Below, piece by piece: positions 16,718 through 26,175 of a DNA stretch of 64,000 bases. Every line of letters begins with the position of its first letter. Positions within the stretch are counted from its first letter, which is position 1. This stretch comes from Flavobacterium sp. KACC 22763 (GTDB taxonomy: Bacteria; Bacteroidota; Bacteroidia; Flavobacteriales; Flavobacteriaceae), in assembly GCF_028736155.1 (NCBI RefSeq), contig NZ_CP117879.1, positions 124,001 to 188,000 of the forward strand, in the 5' to 3' direction. Below the pieces are notes generated by a model that had not been told where the DNA came from, did no database searches, and saw nothing but the letters and a program-made list of their open reading frames with translations. Position numbers and translations under genes: made by a program.

Positions 16718-17857
16718 TTATTTACTTTTTACGCATCTAAAACCAACGTGGTTTGCGGCAGATCTGATTTCACCTTTTCCTCTTGTTCCAACCATATAAC
16801 GAGTACAGTATTGATCGGTGCATAAGAAAGAACCTCCACGGTGAACTCTTTTTATTTCAGACGGATCGCTAGGATCATAATATGCACTCGGTCCCTGTGG
16901 ATTTTTTGTCACTTTACCGCTTTCTGCTAATGATTTGTAATAATCTACGCTGTACCAATCGTTTACCCATTCCCATACATTTCCAGCGATATCATATAAT
17001 CCGTATGCATTTGGAGCGTATTGTTTGGTTGGGGCAATTCCTTTAAATCCGTCTTCTCCAGTATCACCGTCTTTAATTGGAAAATGGCCTTGGTAGATGT
17101 TAGCCTGAAATTTTCCTTTTGGTTTTAAATCATTTCCCCAAGCGTATAAATTTCCAGTTTTTCCACCTCTTGCGGCAAATTCCCATTCAGCTTCAGTCGG
17201 AAGTCTTTTTCCAGCCCATTTTGCATAAGCCGCAGCATCTTCGTAAACAACATGTACAACAGGATATTTTTCTTTTCCTATAATGGTGCTTTGTGGGCCT
17301 TCTGGATGTCTCCAATCTGCACCTGGTTCGTAACGCCACCATTGCAAGAAATTGTTCAAATTAACTGCTGATGGTGTAGGAGTGAAGACTACAGAACCTG
17401 TTACTAAATCTTCCTCGTTTGCCGTTGGAAATTCTTCTTTAGTTGGTTTTTGTTCAGCAACAGTAACATAACCAGTTGCTTTTACAAATTTTTCAAATTC
17501 TTCATTAGTTACTTCAGTTTCGTCCATATAATAGCCATCTACATAAACTCTGTGAATTGGAGCTGCATCTTTTGTCACGCCTTTAATGCTACATAGACTT
17601 TCATCTTCAACATTAGTTCCCATAGAAAATTCGCCACCAGGAATCCAAACCATGCCTTTCGGGGCTTTTTCTGTTGGTTTAAATTTATTTTCAACAGTTG
17701 GCTTGAATTCAGATTCTGCATTGCTTGGAATTTCATGACATTCTGCAACTGTTTTTTCTGCTTTTTCTTCCTTATTTGTAAATCTAGTATAGCTGTAAGC
17801 GATTGAAATAATGGATAATGTGAGTAATGCAAAAATCCAAAAGGTTTTGTTTTTCAT
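16718..17857 (-). CDS. Exported formylglycine-generating enzyme (FGE/SUMF1 family)
   Basis: 379 aa. The N-terminus has a hydrophobic segment (FWIFALLTLSIISIAYSY), a signal peptide or anchor, so the enzyme is predicted outside the cytoplasm. The FGE fold starts at about residue 65 (GMVWIPGGEFSMGTN) and includes RLPTEAEWEFAARGG and GNVWEWVNDWY. Crucially, the C-terminus has Cys346 and Cys351 (CTDQYC) followed by a conserved GFRC, matching the spacing of the catalytic Cys336/Cys341 of human FGE. It should therefore be a true FGE that oxidises the CxPxR cysteine of sulfatases to formylglycine. The obvious client is the arylsulfatase in the same gene run. Confidence 0.87.
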   Translation of the reverse strand: MKNKTFWIFALLTLSIISIAYSYTRFTNKEEKAEKTVAECHEIPSNAESEFKPTVENKFKPTEKAPKGMVWIPGGEFSMGTNVEDESLCSIKGVTKDAAPIHRVYVDGYYMDETEVTNEEFEKFVKATGYVTVAEQKPTKEEFPTANEEDLVTGSVVFTPTPSAVNLNNFLQWWRYEPGADWRHPEGPQSTIIGKEKYPVVHVVYEDAAAYAKWAGKRLPTEAEWEFAARGGKTGNLYAWGNDLKPKGKFQANIYQGHFPIKDGDTGEDGFKGIAPTKQYAPNAYGLYDIAGNVWEWVNDWYSVDYYKSLAESGKVTKNPQGPSAYYDPSDPSEIKRVHRGGSFLCTDQYCTRYMVGTRGKGEIRSAANHVGFRCVKSK

Positions 17858-17959
17858 GGTTTATTTATTTGAGCTTATAATGGTTATCAATAGCAGGTAT
17901 AAAATTAGGGAAAATTACTTTTATAAGTATAGTAATTTTATAGAATTAATAAAATTAAA

Positions 17960-18958
17960 TTATTCTTTCTCAACCGAAACTACTTCGTACTTGTTTTTTC
18001 CATCAATCTGTACGGGTTGATAATAGGTTTCTCCAAATTTTACATATTTAGCATCACCAATTGTCACTTCTTCTCCGCCTTCAGGTAAATTATCTACTAT
18101 TGTTCCTGCTGTAGGAGCAACTACAGTATATTTCCCGCCATCTTTTTCATAATAGGTTCCGCCGTAATAGTAATTGTTTACCGTTCCGGTATTTACCGTT
18201 TCTGCTCCACTAGGAATATTGTTTACAGTACCTCCAACTGGTGCAGGAACTGCTGTATAACCGCCATTGGTCGAGGTATACCAAACTCCTTGATCGTAGT
18301 GATACTTTTCGTTTTGCACGCTTACAATAATTGCTGTAGTTGCTAGAGTTGCTACGAAAAATCCCCAAGGATGCCAAACTGGTCCCCAGTAAAATGGTAC
18401 ATAAGGACGCGGATAATAGGGATGATAGCAATTATATCTGTAACCACCATACACATAAGGTGGACGTGTATATGGTCTATATCCTGGACGAACTACTGTA
18501 TTTCGATTATTTCGAACATGAACACTATTGTTAACATTAATATTGACATTATTTCTGTTTCTGTTAACGGTATTGCCACTTATGTTGGTGTTTCTATTGC
18601 CTACATTGTTTCGATTGACAGTATTATTTCGATTTACTGTATTGTTTCTATTTACAGCGTTGTTTCTGTTAGAATTGTTTGCAGGTCTAGTTATTTGAGT
18701 GCCAGAATTGTTGGCTCCTGGTCTAGTCGTTGCAGTAGGTCTAGTTGTACTTGGTCTTGACACATTTGGTCTGGACTGTGTAGCAGGTCTAGCCTGACGA
18801 GTGTGTGTAGCTGCTCCGCCACCGCCTCTGTTAAATCCGCCGCCACCTCCGCCACCTCGATGACGCTGCGCTAAGCTGTCAACAGAAATAAATAAAAAAG
18901 CTCCAGTTAAACACATTAGAAGTGCCAGTTTTTTTACTGTTTTCGATATACTTTTCAT
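17960..18958 (-). CDS. DUF6515-like secreted protein with Gly- and Asn-rich low-complexity N-terminus
   Basis: 332 aa. A signal peptide (LALLMCLTGAFLFISVDSLAQ) is followed by a Gly-rich stretch, a Thr/Pro/Arg segment, and repeats of NRNNTV/NRNN up to about residue 140. A Tyr/Pro-rich stretch (YGGYRYNCYHPYYPRPYVPFYWG) leads to a hydrophobic helix, then two similar modules (TNGGYTAVPAPVGGTVNNIPSG and GGKYTVVAPTAGTIVDNLPEG). Proteins like this are commonly annotated DUF6515; their function is unknown. Location at the cell surface or in the periplasm is inferred. It lies between the porin and FGE genes on the same strand. Confidence 0.7.
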   Translation of the reverse strand: MKSISKTVKKLALLMCLTGAFLFISVDSLAQRHRGGGGGGGFNRGGGGAATHTRQARPATQSRPNVSRPSTTRPTATTRPGANNSGTQITRPANNSNRNNAVNRNNTVNRNNTVNRNNVGNRNTNISGNTVNRNRNNVNINVNNSVHVRNNRNTVVRPGYRPYTRPPYVYGGYRYNCYHPYYPRPYVPFYWGPVWHPWGFFVATLATTAIIVSVQNEKYHYDQGVWYTSTNGGYTAVPAPVGGTVNNIPSGAETVNTGTVNNYYYGGTYYEKDGGKYTVVAPTAGTIVDNLPEGGEEVTIGDAKYVKFGETYYQPVQIDGKNKYEVVSVEKE

Positions 18959-19030
18959 ATTCAGTAATTTATGTGATTTAAAGTTATGAAAAAAAATGTT
19001 CGTTTTGAATTAATGAATTAAAAGTTTGAA

Positions 19031-20251
19031 TTATAATGAGATATCCCATTGTATTCTAAAACGCCAGCCTTGTTGTAGCGGAAGTGTTTTGTCTTGAAAA
19101 CTAAAGTAACTTACCTCTGAAGTCAATTTATTTTTGTGTCCGTTGAAAAACCAGTTAAAAGCCAATGTAGATTCTTCTTGTCTATTTTCTCTTATAGAAT
19201 TATCAGGTCTGTAGCCTGCATGACGGCCGGCCATTTCTAAATGTTTTGGCCACCAGTCAAAAACATTATGAAAGAAATATCCAGCTTGAACATAATAGCC
19301 TTTCATTACTGTCATATCATTGTTATTGTATTTGTCAATAATTTCTTTGGTATGCCATTCGCTTTGCCAAGAAAAGCCGCGATACATAAAAGCACTTTCT
19401 AAGTTCCATTGATTAACTCTATATTGACCTGGTAATCCATCTTCAAATCCGTCTAAAGAACCTCCTCCAGCTTGCGAAAATCGTGTATACGGACTTCGAT
19501 TGGTTACAGCAGAAAAGGCAATAATTGGAGTTGGTTTTTCGTGAAATTCTAAATCACAGCCTTCAAAATCAAGAAATCTGCCTAGGAAATTCCATTGTGC
19601 TCTTCCAAAATACATTAAGTGATTATCATCGTTTGAAGTGCTTCCGCGTCCTGTTCCTGTTAATGCTGCGGCCCAATAATTAAAATCGGCAATTCCGGCT
19701 CCTTTTAAATGACCATAAACTTCGGCTCCTAATTGTCGGTCAACGGTAAAAGGGCGGTTGATTAAGGATCGATCTACCATTTGTTGTTCACCACTGCTAA
19801 TAAAGCGCTCGCGGGTAAATTCTGTTTTCCATTGTCCCACTTTAAAACTCAGCCAATCCCATTTTTCGATCATTATTCTGAAGTCAAGCAAATTAGATTG
19901 ACTCAATTCATATTCCCAATAATATTTAAGCCAAGGTTCAAAAGCATGACCGCCGACTTTTAATCTGGCACGGTTTATTTTGAAAGTGGTTTTAGCATCT
20001 TGGCTATAATCATCGTAAGTCAATGGATCTGTATCATTTGGTGTTGAAAAGCGAAACTGAAGACGGCTTGCTAGTTGAAACAGAAATTTTTTGTCTCGGG
20101 TTTCCAGTTCAATTCCTTTACTGCCATAACGAACATTCATTAGTTTGGTAGTGTCTTTTTCTTGTTGCGAAAATCCTTTAAAACCAATCAACAAAAGGAA
20201 AATAAAGAGTAGGTGTTTAGAAATACGATTTGATTTATTTGAGCTGCGCAT
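19031..20251 (-). CDS. Phosphate-selective porin O/P-like outer membrane protein
   Basis: 406 aa with a signal peptide (LLFIFLLLIGFKGFSQ). The body has the amphipathic beta pattern and recognisable OprP/OprO segments: FKINRARLKVGGHAF, KYYWEYELSQSNLLDFRIMIEKW, FKVGQWKTEFTRERFISSGEQQMVDRS and a terminal aromatic-rich strand WRFRIQWDISL. It should form an anion-selective trimeric outer-membrane pore. It starts 20 bases after the barrel gene at 20272, so they are an operon. Sitting beside a sulfatase, it may admit sulfated or other anionic substrates; that is inference. Confidence 0.83.
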   Translation of the reverse strand: MRSSNKSNRISKHLLFIFLLLIGFKGFSQQEKDTTKLMNVRYGSKGIELETRDKKFLFQLASRLQFRFSTPNDTDPLTYDDYSQDAKTTFKINRARLKVGGHAFEPWLKYYWEYELSQSNLLDFRIMIEKWDWLSFKVGQWKTEFTRERFISSGEQQMVDRSLINRPFTVDRQLGAEVYGHLKGAGIADFNYWAAALTGTGRGSTSNDDNHLMYFGRAQWNFLGRFLDFEGCDLEFHEKPTPIIAFSAVTNRSPYTRFSQAGGGSLDGFEDGLPGQYRVNQWNLESAFMYRGFSWQSEWHTKEIIDKYNNNDMTVMKGYYVQAGYFFHNVFDWWPKHLEMAGRHAGYRPDNSIRENRQEESTLAFNWFFNGHKNKLTSEVSYFSFQDKTLPLQQGWRFRIQWDISL

Positions 20252-20271
20252 AAGATCAATAGGTTTATAAA

Positions 20272-20850
20272 TTATTTTCCTCCAAAGTTTTTTGCAATTC
20301 CTAAACCGATTCCCCAGCTGTCATAGGCATTCCATTTAAAGTCGTAACTCATAGTGCCAAAAACTTCCCATCCTTTAGGGAGTTCGTAGCCATATTCTAC
20401 ACCAGCTCGGGTTAAGAAAAAATCTTCTTCTTTGGCAAATTCACCTCCAAAACCTAAAAGAAAACTCCAATTTTCGTTTGGTTTGTAAATTCCCATAAGG
20501 GCAGGGGCAATAGGATAACTTCTTTCTACGGTTTCTTTGTCTTTTTCACTAACGTATACTTTTTCGACTTTATATTTTTCCATAATAAAATCAGTATGAA
20601 GACCAATTGCCCATTTTTCATGAAACTGAAATGTATAATCTATCCCCCAAGCAGGAAGGGTTAAAGTTTCCCGATTTCCTTCGTCATCACGACCTTCAAA
20701 AACATGAACATGATTAATCGATAATCCAATTTGATGATGCGATTTGAATTCTTTTTCTTCGTTTTCCTGAGCTGAAATTTTGTTTTGAATGATTAAGTAC
20801 AAAAGAGCTGTTAGAAAAAGTGTTTTTTTAAGATGGCTTGTACTAGTCAT
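20272..20850 (-). CDS. Outer-membrane beta-barrel-like protein, unrecognised family
   Basis: 192 aa. The signal sequence (TLFLTALLYLIIQNKISAQ) is followed by about eight alternating strands (HHQIGLSINHVHVFEG, WAIGLHTDFIMEKYKV, NWSFLLGFGGEF, WEVFGTMSYDFKW, GIGLGIAKNFGGK). The last residues are not the usual terminal Phe. I do not recognise a specific family; similar small barrels are often annotated as transporter-like or DUF proteins. It is placed between the sulfatase and porin genes, so it may be part of the same uptake system. Confidence 0.7.
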   Translation of the reverse strand: MTSTSHLKKTLFLTALLYLIIQNKISAQENEEKEFKSHHQIGLSINHVHVFEGRDDEGNRETLTLPAWGIDYTFQFHEKWAIGLHTDFIMEKYKVEKVYVSEKDKETVERSYPIAPALMGIYKPNENWSFLLGFGGEFAKEEDFFLTRAGVEYGYELPKGWEVFGTMSYDFKWNAYDSWGIGLGIAKNFGGK

Positions 20851-20877
20851 TGTGATTTAGTTTTTAATCTTTAATAA

Positions 20878-20935
20878 AAAAGAGGTATTTTATTTACTTT
20901 TTTCAGTATATAAATACCTCTTTAATTTTATTTTT
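20878..20935 (-). terminator. Hairpin after the arylsulfatase gene
   Basis: AAGAGGTATTT and AAATACCTCTT form an 11-bp stem with a loop of about 20-25 bases, with a T run on the minus strand. It could attenuate transcription from the sulfatase into the barrel and porin genes rather than stop it. Confidence 0.6.
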
Positions 20936-20943
20936 CTATAAGA

Positions 20944-23379
20944 CTACTCGCTTTTCATAATTCTTAAAGCTTCTTTATTAAGATCTTCATAGCTTTGTTC
21001 GCTAATATCAACACCAACACCTAAGATTTCTCCACCTTTAAAAGTACCTGGTGATTTGTATTGATGACTTACAGCGTCGCCACTATCGAATCCTACACAA
21101 AGACCATCACCAGAAAGTGTGAATTTACCTGGTTGTGTTTTCATAGGACCTTTGGCTACTTCTTTGCCATCAATGTATAAATGACCTGTACCAATTTGTT
21201 CTCCGTTTTTACCAGTACTTTCTCTTACAAACTCAAATCCTAAGGCATGTTTACCAGGAGTTAAGGTAGCCGATGAAACAAAAGTTTGTTCTGGCTGAAT
21301 TCCTAAGAAATTATAAACATAGTATAATTTATTGTCTTTGATGAATAAAGAGTGTCCTCCAAAGCGAGATCCGTGAGCAAAAACTACTCCTGAAGCTCCC
21401 GATTTAATATCTACATCACCTACAATTTTGTATGAACGACCACGTACGTTTACTGCTACACCTTCTGGTACAGCAGCAGTTCCAGGGTAGTAAATGTAAC
21501 GAGTTTTTGGTTTTTCTTGAGAAGGACGTTCCGTGCTTAATAATTCCATAGGAGAACGGTCGTCTAGAGGTAAAACTAAATTTTTAGCCGCTTCGTCAAA
21601 CCAAGCATCTTTAAGTTCTTTTAATTTTTCAGGGTACTTTTTAGCCAAATTGTTTGACTCAGCTCTGTCCACATCTACATTGTACAATTCCCATTCGTCT
21701 TTGTCAAAGTTACTTTTACCCGTAAGTGGTACGTGTACAGCAACTGCTTTCCAACCGTCTTTCCAAATGGCACGAGTCCCCAACATTGTATAGTACTGTA
21801 TGTGTTTTTGAGTAGGAGCATCTGGTTTAGCATCAAACGAGTATTTCATTGAAACTCCAGATAATGGATATTGATCTACGCCATTATATTTAGTAGGCAT
21901 TTCTAAACCACAGATGTCTAAAATTGTTGGTACAATGTCAGTAGAATGGTGGTATTGATTACGGATTTCGCCTCTGGCTTTAATTCCTTTTGGCCATGAA
22001 ATTACTAATGCATCACAAGTTCCTCCTGCATAATTACTGTAGCGTTTAAACATTTTGTAAGGAGCAGAGAAAGCCGCCGCCCAACCAGTAGGATAATGCT
22101 CGTAAGTATCTGGACCTCCTAGTTTATCCAAATATTTTAAATTTTCAGATAATTCATCAGGATAGCCGTTAAAGAATTTGTTTTCGTTTACAGATCCAGA
22201 TGGAGAACCTTCACCTGAAGCACCATTATCGGCAGCATAAAGAACTACAGTATTTTCTAACTGACCTGTTTTTTCTAAATACTCAATAACACGTCCTACT
22301 TGAGCATCAGTGTATTCGGAGAAACCGGCATATACTTCGGCTAGTTTTGAGAATAATTTTTTCTCATCAGCGCTTAGTGTATTCCAAGGTTTTACATAAT
22401 CACCAGGATTAGCAATATTAGGAGGTAAGAAATTGAAATCGGTGTTTTTAGTTCCTTTAGGTACAATTCCTTTAGCAATCATACGAGGTAATACCCATTC
22501 GCGATAAGCATCGTAACCAGTATCAAATTTTCCTTTGTATTTAGCAATGTACTCTTCTGGTGCATGGTGTGGTGCATGGTTTGCTCCAGGGCAATACCAC
22601 ATATACCATGGTTTAGAAGGATTGGTGGCTTTTTGGTCTTTGATGTATTCAATGGCTTTATCGGCTAAATCTTTAGATAAGTGATAGCCCTCTTCAGGAG
22701 TATAAGGTGCCTCAATAAAGTGGTTGTCTTCTATTAAATCAGGATACCATTGGTTGGTTTCGCCTCCTATGAATCCGTAATAGCGGTCAAAGCCCATTTG
22801 GGTTGGCCATTGTGCTTTGGAACCTCCAGAAGAAACGTCTTGTTCCGGTACGTTGTGGTTTTTTCCAATCCAGAAAGTACTCCATCCTGCTTGTTGTAAT
22901 ACTTGACCAATTGTAGCACACTGAGCTGGGATTTGTCCGTTTGCTCCAGGATAACCATCTGTAGTTTCGGTGATGGATGCCATACCGTTTAAGTGGTGGT
23001 TACGACCAGTTAATAAAGTAGAACGGGTTGGCGAACATAATGCTGTAGTATGCCATTGGGTGTAGGTAATACCATTGTCTGCTAATTTTTGTAGTGTTGG
23101 CATGTTTATGGCTCCTCCATAAGGAGACCAGGCAGCCTGTCCTGTGTCATCGTATAAGATAAACAATACGTTTGGTGCACCTTCTGGAGCTGCTTTTTTT
23201 GTGTAGGGCTTCCAGTCTGGTTTTGAATTTCTAATATCAAGTTCGATGACACCATGGAAATTTTCTTTAGTTACTTTCTGAGGATCTGCCTGAGCGGCTA
23301 ATTTCGAGGTTAAGCCTAATGAAAGGCAAAATAGCAGGGTGAAAATACTTTTCAGGATGAATTGTTTACTGACTTTCAT
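20944..23379 (-). CDS. Exported formylglycine-dependent arylsulfatase (large S1 family)
   Basis: 811 aa. The Sec signal peptide ends near residue 29 (LGLTSKLAAQ). Calcium ligands Asp77-Asp78 are in FILYDDTG, and the modification site CSPTR is at 115-119, where Cys115 would become formylglycine. The signature continues STLLTGRNHHLNG, with GKNHN and AADNGASGEG supplying other metal and sulfate contacts. Length far above classical sulfatases (about 500) comes from insertions and a C-terminal beta-rich domain from about residue 630. Enzymes of this type hydrolyse alkyl or aryl sulfate esters in the periplasm. It heads the run of genes that ends with the FGE. Confidence 0.9.
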   Translation of the reverse strand: MKVSKQFILKSIFTLLFCLSLGLTSKLAAQADPQKVTKENFHGVIELDIRNSKPDWKPYTKKAAPEGAPNVLFILYDDTGQAAWSPYGGAINMPTLQKLADNGITYTQWHTTALCSPTRSTLLTGRNHHLNGMASITETTDGYPGANGQIPAQCATIGQVLQQAGWSTFWIGKNHNVPEQDVSSGGSKAQWPTQMGFDRYYGFIGGETNQWYPDLIEDNHFIEAPYTPEEGYHLSKDLADKAIEYIKDQKATNPSKPWYMWYCPGANHAPHHAPEEYIAKYKGKFDTGYDAYREWVLPRMIAKGIVPKGTKNTDFNFLPPNIANPGDYVKPWNTLSADEKKLFSKLAEVYAGFSEYTDAQVGRVIEYLEKTGQLENTVVLYAADNGASGEGSPSGSVNENKFFNGYPDELSENLKYLDKLGGPDTYEHYPTGWAAAFSAPYKMFKRYSNYAGGTCDALVISWPKGIKARGEIRNQYHHSTDIVPTILDICGLEMPTKYNGVDQYPLSGVSMKYSFDAKPDAPTQKHIQYYTMLGTRAIWKDGWKAVAVHVPLTGKSNFDKDEWELYNVDVDRAESNNLAKKYPEKLKELKDAWFDEAAKNLVLPLDDRSPMELLSTERPSQEKPKTRYIYYPGTAAVPEGVAVNVRGRSYKIVGDVDIKSGASGVVFAHGSRFGGHSLFIKDNKLYYVYNFLGIQPEQTFVSSATLTPGKHALGFEFVRESTGKNGEQIGTGHLYIDGKEVAKGPMKTQPGKFTLSGDGLCVGFDSGDAVSHQYKSPGTFKGGEILGVGVDISEQSYEDLNKEALRIMKSE

Positions 23380-23770
23380 GATTTAAGTTATTTATTATTA
23401 TTGATCTTGTGCGGGACACTTTGTTGAACTTTGTGTATAAAAAATAATCTGAAAAAAATCGAATTTTAGTCTTCTCTGAATTGAAATATTTTTACTGGCT
23501 TATAGTTTTTAAAATTTTGAAATGTAATCACTCAAATTTAAATATTATAAGCTTGGAAGCTGTTTCTGAACCAACTTAACTGGTTTCATTTTATAACTTG
23601 AAACACAAAAAAGAGGTTTTTGTAGTATTAGTCTTTATCAGTTTTTGGAATTGTTTGGATTATGAATGAAATAATTAAACAAAAGATCAGTTATTTGTTT
23701 TTGTAAAAAAGACACCTTTTTAAACTATAATATTTAAATTTGCAGCCAAAATAACAACAACACAACTCTT
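23380..23770. other. 390-base divergent intergenic region, no gene
   Basis: AT-rich, with no convincing ORF or RNA structure. It must hold the arylsulfatase promoter (I could not identify a convincing TAnnTTTG box for it) and holds the pyrD promoter at its right end. Confidence 0.5.
23735..23742 (+). promoter_or_regulatory. -7 promoter box for pyrD
   Basis: TAAATTTG fits TAnnTTTG and lies 28 bases ahead of the ATG. Confidence 0.5.
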
Positions 23771-24805
23771 ATGTATAAATTGATAATTCGTCCGATACTT
23801 TTTTGTTTTGATCCTGAAAAAGTACATTACTTTACTTTCTCATTTGTAAAATTCATTTCAAAAATCCCTGGAGTTTCGGCAATTATAAGATCAATTTATG
23901 AAGTAAAAGACACTCGACTAGAAAGAGAAGTTTTTGGAATTAAATTCAAAAATCCAGTTGGACTTGCGGCTGGTTTTGATAAAGATGCTAAGTTGTATAA
24001 AGAACTAGGTGATTTTGGTTTTGGTTTTATCGAAATTGGAACTGTAACGCCAGTGGGACAAGAAGGAAATCCGAAAAAGCGTTTATTCCGTCTAAAAGAA
24101 GACCAAGCGATTATTAACCGAATGGGTTTTAATAATGGTGGAGTTCTAGAAGCTGTAGAACGTCTGAAAAAGAACTCAGGTGTTTTGATTGGAGGAAATA
24201 TCGGAAAAAATAAAGTGACTGATAACGATGATGCCGTAAAAGATTATATCATTTGTTTTGATGCACTTTTTAATCATGTAGATTATTTTGTAGTGAATGT
24301 GAGTTCGCCAAATACACCAAATTTGAGAGCACTGCAAGATAAAGAACCATTAACGGCTTTATTGCAGACTTTACAGAACAGAAATGTTGAAAAGCAAAAA
24401 ACAAGCACTCAAAAAGTAAAACCAATTCTTTTAAAAATTGCTCCAGATTTAACAGATGAGCAATTATTGGATATTATTGACATTGTAAAAACAACTCAAA
24501 TTGCAGGTGTAATCGCGACAAACACAACTATTTCAAGAGAAGGTTTACAGTCTGCTAACCAAACAGAAACAGGAGGTTTGTCTGGAAAACCATTAACAAA
24601 ACGCTCTACAGAAGTAATTCGTTTTCTTTCAGAAAAAAGCAATAAAGCGTTCCCTATTATTGGAGTAGGAGGAATTCATTCTGCCGATGATGCAATTGAA
24701 AAACTAAATGCAGGTGCCAGTTTGGTGCAATTATACACTGGTTTTATCTATGAAGGGCCAGCTTTGATAAAAGCAATCAACAAAAAAGTTTTAGAGCAAT
24801 TATAA
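23771..24805 (+). CDS. pyrD: Dihydroorotate dehydrogenase (quinone), class 2
   Basis: 344 aa, class 2 length. The N-terminal membrane-associating helices ([27 protein letters not shown]) precede the FMN barrel: [66 protein letters not shown] with the catalytic serine, [27 protein letters not shown] and [12 protein letters not shown]. It oxidises dihydroorotate to orotate in pyrimidine synthesis and passes electrons to quinone. The 3' end overlaps the convergent DUF3307 gene by 6 bases. Confidence 0.95.
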   Translation: MYKLIIRPILFCFDPEKVHYFTFSFVKFISKIPGVSAIIRSIYEVKDTRLEREVFGIKFKNPVGLAAGFDKDAKLYKELGDFGFGFIEIGTVTPVGQEGNPKKRLFRLKEDQAIINRMGFNNGGVLEAVERLKKNSGVLIGGNIGKNKVTDNDDAVKDYIICFDALFNHVDYFVVNVSSPNTPNLRALQDKEPLTALLQTLQNRNVEKQKTSTQKVKPILLKIAPDLTDEQLLDIIDIVKTTQIAGVIATNTTISREGLQSANQTETGGLSGKPLTKRSTEVIRFLSEKSNKAFPIIGVGGIHSADDAIEKLNAGASLVQLYTGFIYEGPALIKAINKKVLEQL

Positions 24806-25507
24806 AAGCAGCGCTTGAACAGTTAATCCGACAAGTATTGCAATTCCAAAACTGATTAAGGTTCCAATCATTACATATTCGGTCAATTTTCTGTCTTTGG
24901 CTTCTTTTAAATCTCCGAATCTAAAAATAGATTTAGCGGCCAGCAAAAAACCGATTGCCTCAAAATGTCCGGTTAAAATAAAACCGAAAACAAATAAGCG
25001 TTCTAAAATACCAATATAATTTCCAGCAGCTATCAGAGAATTATCCTGATGGCTGTTTTTGCTTTCAGGAGCCCATATTGAAATTATGGTTTTTATAAAA
25101 ATTGAGGTAGGTTTAGTTAGCAGTAAAATTGCGGTAATGAGAATCCAGAAGGTATTGTTTTGCCAAAAGTTGATTATGGTTTTGTTTTCATAAAGCAACA
25201 CTATGCCAATTAAAACAAGAATATGTGCAATCTGATCTAGAACAAACCAAATACGTTTGGTTTTGTCTTTCTGGAAATGCAGTTTGATTAAATCGATAGT
25301 GCCGTGCGTAACAGCGATTAAAGCTGCATAAGGGATAAAATTGATTTCGCCCACTAAAACTGCTGCTAAAACTCCGTGCAGTAAAATATGAATATACAAA
25401 TAAACACTTTTGTGTTTTTTGAGTTCTTTATTGGCGACCCAAGAATTGGGCTGCCAGATAAAATCACCAAATAAATGAGCGAGAAACAGTTTTGTAAATA
25501 AAATCAT
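24800..25507 (-). CDS. DUF3307 membrane protein
   Basis: 235 aa with about six hydrophobic segments. The N-terminus [19 protein letters not shown], a later YIHILLHG and the His/Asp pattern are typical of DUF3307 proteins. Function is unknown. It starts within the end of the satD-like gene (four-base ATGA overlap, 25504-25507), so the two are translationally coupled. The pairing with a SatD-type regulator is known from other bacteria, suggesting an inner-membrane protein controlled by, or acting with, that regulator. Confidence 0.82.
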   Translation of the reverse strand: MILFTKLFLAHLFGDFIWQPNSWVANKELKKHKSVYLYIHILLHGVLAAVLVGEINFIPYAALIAVTHGTIDLIKLHFQKDKTKRIWFVLDQIAHILVLIGIVLLYENKTIINFWQNNTFWILITAILLLTKPTSIFIKTIISIWAPESKNSHQDNSLIAAGNYIGILERLFVFGFILTGHFEAIGFLLAAKSIFRFGDLKEAKDRKLTEYVMIGTLISFGIAILVGLTVQALLL

Positions 25508-26115
25508 GGGGCTGTAAGTTGTTTTATTTGTTTTCTAAAATATCGATCTAAATTCATTACCAAATCAAACTGAGCGCGTTTTTGTCTTCGGCTGACGGCA
25601 GCTTGATTAATGCCTAGTTTTTGCCCTAATTCTTCTTGTGACAAAGTTGGATTTTCAATTGCAACAGCTACAAATTCTGCCGATTGCACCAGCCAGCTGT
25701 CCATAAAAGTCAATGCTAATTGGAGCATTAAATTCAGTTTTTCATCCAAATCAGTATCTCCTGTTCGCATAGCCAGAGTAACTTTTTGCTTTTTTAAAGT
25801 TTCAAAAAGTTCGCCCGAGTGTATAAAAGCAGAACCATTGCTTTCAGATATTCTTTCAGCATTGTGCGTTTTATCTCCAAAACCAATGCTCATTCGAGCA
25901 TCAGACTTTATGGCTCTTAAATGTGCTTTTATCAAAATAGTCGCTAACAACGCATCTTCGGGATTGCGAACTTCTATTTGAAATTCATCTCCACGATATA
26001 CCTCCCATTGACTTGGAGTATGGCCGAAGGGAGCTAAGATTTTCTTTAAATCTTCAACCCAATGTTCAGATTGCTGTCTTGAACCAATTATGTCACCTGT
26101 AATTACACTAGTCAT
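25504..26115 (-). CDS. SatD-family DNA-binding protein
   Basis: 203 aa. It starts with MTSVITGDIIGSRQ, the SatD N-terminal signature, followed by YRGDEFQIEV and SIGFGDK. The C-terminus holds a helix-turn-helix (LSQEELGQKLGINQAAVSRRQKRA, about residues 156-180). The domain order suggests a ligand- or nucleotide-sensing N-terminus with a C-terminal DNA-binding end; the sensing part is inference. Streptococcal SatD was linked to acid tolerance. The gene has a near-leaderless promoter and sits next to two 21-bp repeats that may be its operators. Confidence 0.8.
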   Translation of the reverse strand: MTSVITGDIIGSRQQSEHWVEDLKKILAPFGHTPSQWEVYRGDEFQIEVRNPEDALLATILIKAHLRAIKSDARMSIGFGDKTHNAERISESNGSAFIHSGELFETLKKQKVTLAMRTGDTDLDEKLNLMLQLALTFMDSWLVQSAEFVAVAIENPTLSQEELGQKLGINQAAVSRRQKRAQFDLVMNLDRYFRKQIKQLTAP

Positions 26116-26119
26116 AACT

Positions 26120-26127
26120 CAAATATA
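26120..26127 (-). promoter_or_regulatory. Proximal -7 promoter box for satD-like gene
   Basis: Minus strand TATATTTG, ending 4 bases before the ATG, which would give a leaderless transcript. Confidence 0.45.
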
Positions 26128-26153
26128 ATTAAAAAATTATAAATTTTATATTA

Positions 26154-26161
26154 CAAATATA
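26154..26161 (-). promoter_or_regulatory. Distal -7 promoter box for satD-like gene
   Basis: Minus strand TATATTTG. It lies 15 bases from the first operator-like repeat, which would overlap the spacer/-33 region of this promoter. Confidence 0.45.
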
Positions 26162-26175
26162 AGGAATAAAAATAA

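Noticed and set aside
18371..18760. 129-codon ORF on the plus strand
   Set aside because: Antisense to the Asn/Arg repeats of the DUF6515 protein; low-complexity Ile/Ser/Val sequence, no promoter, looks like a shadow frame.
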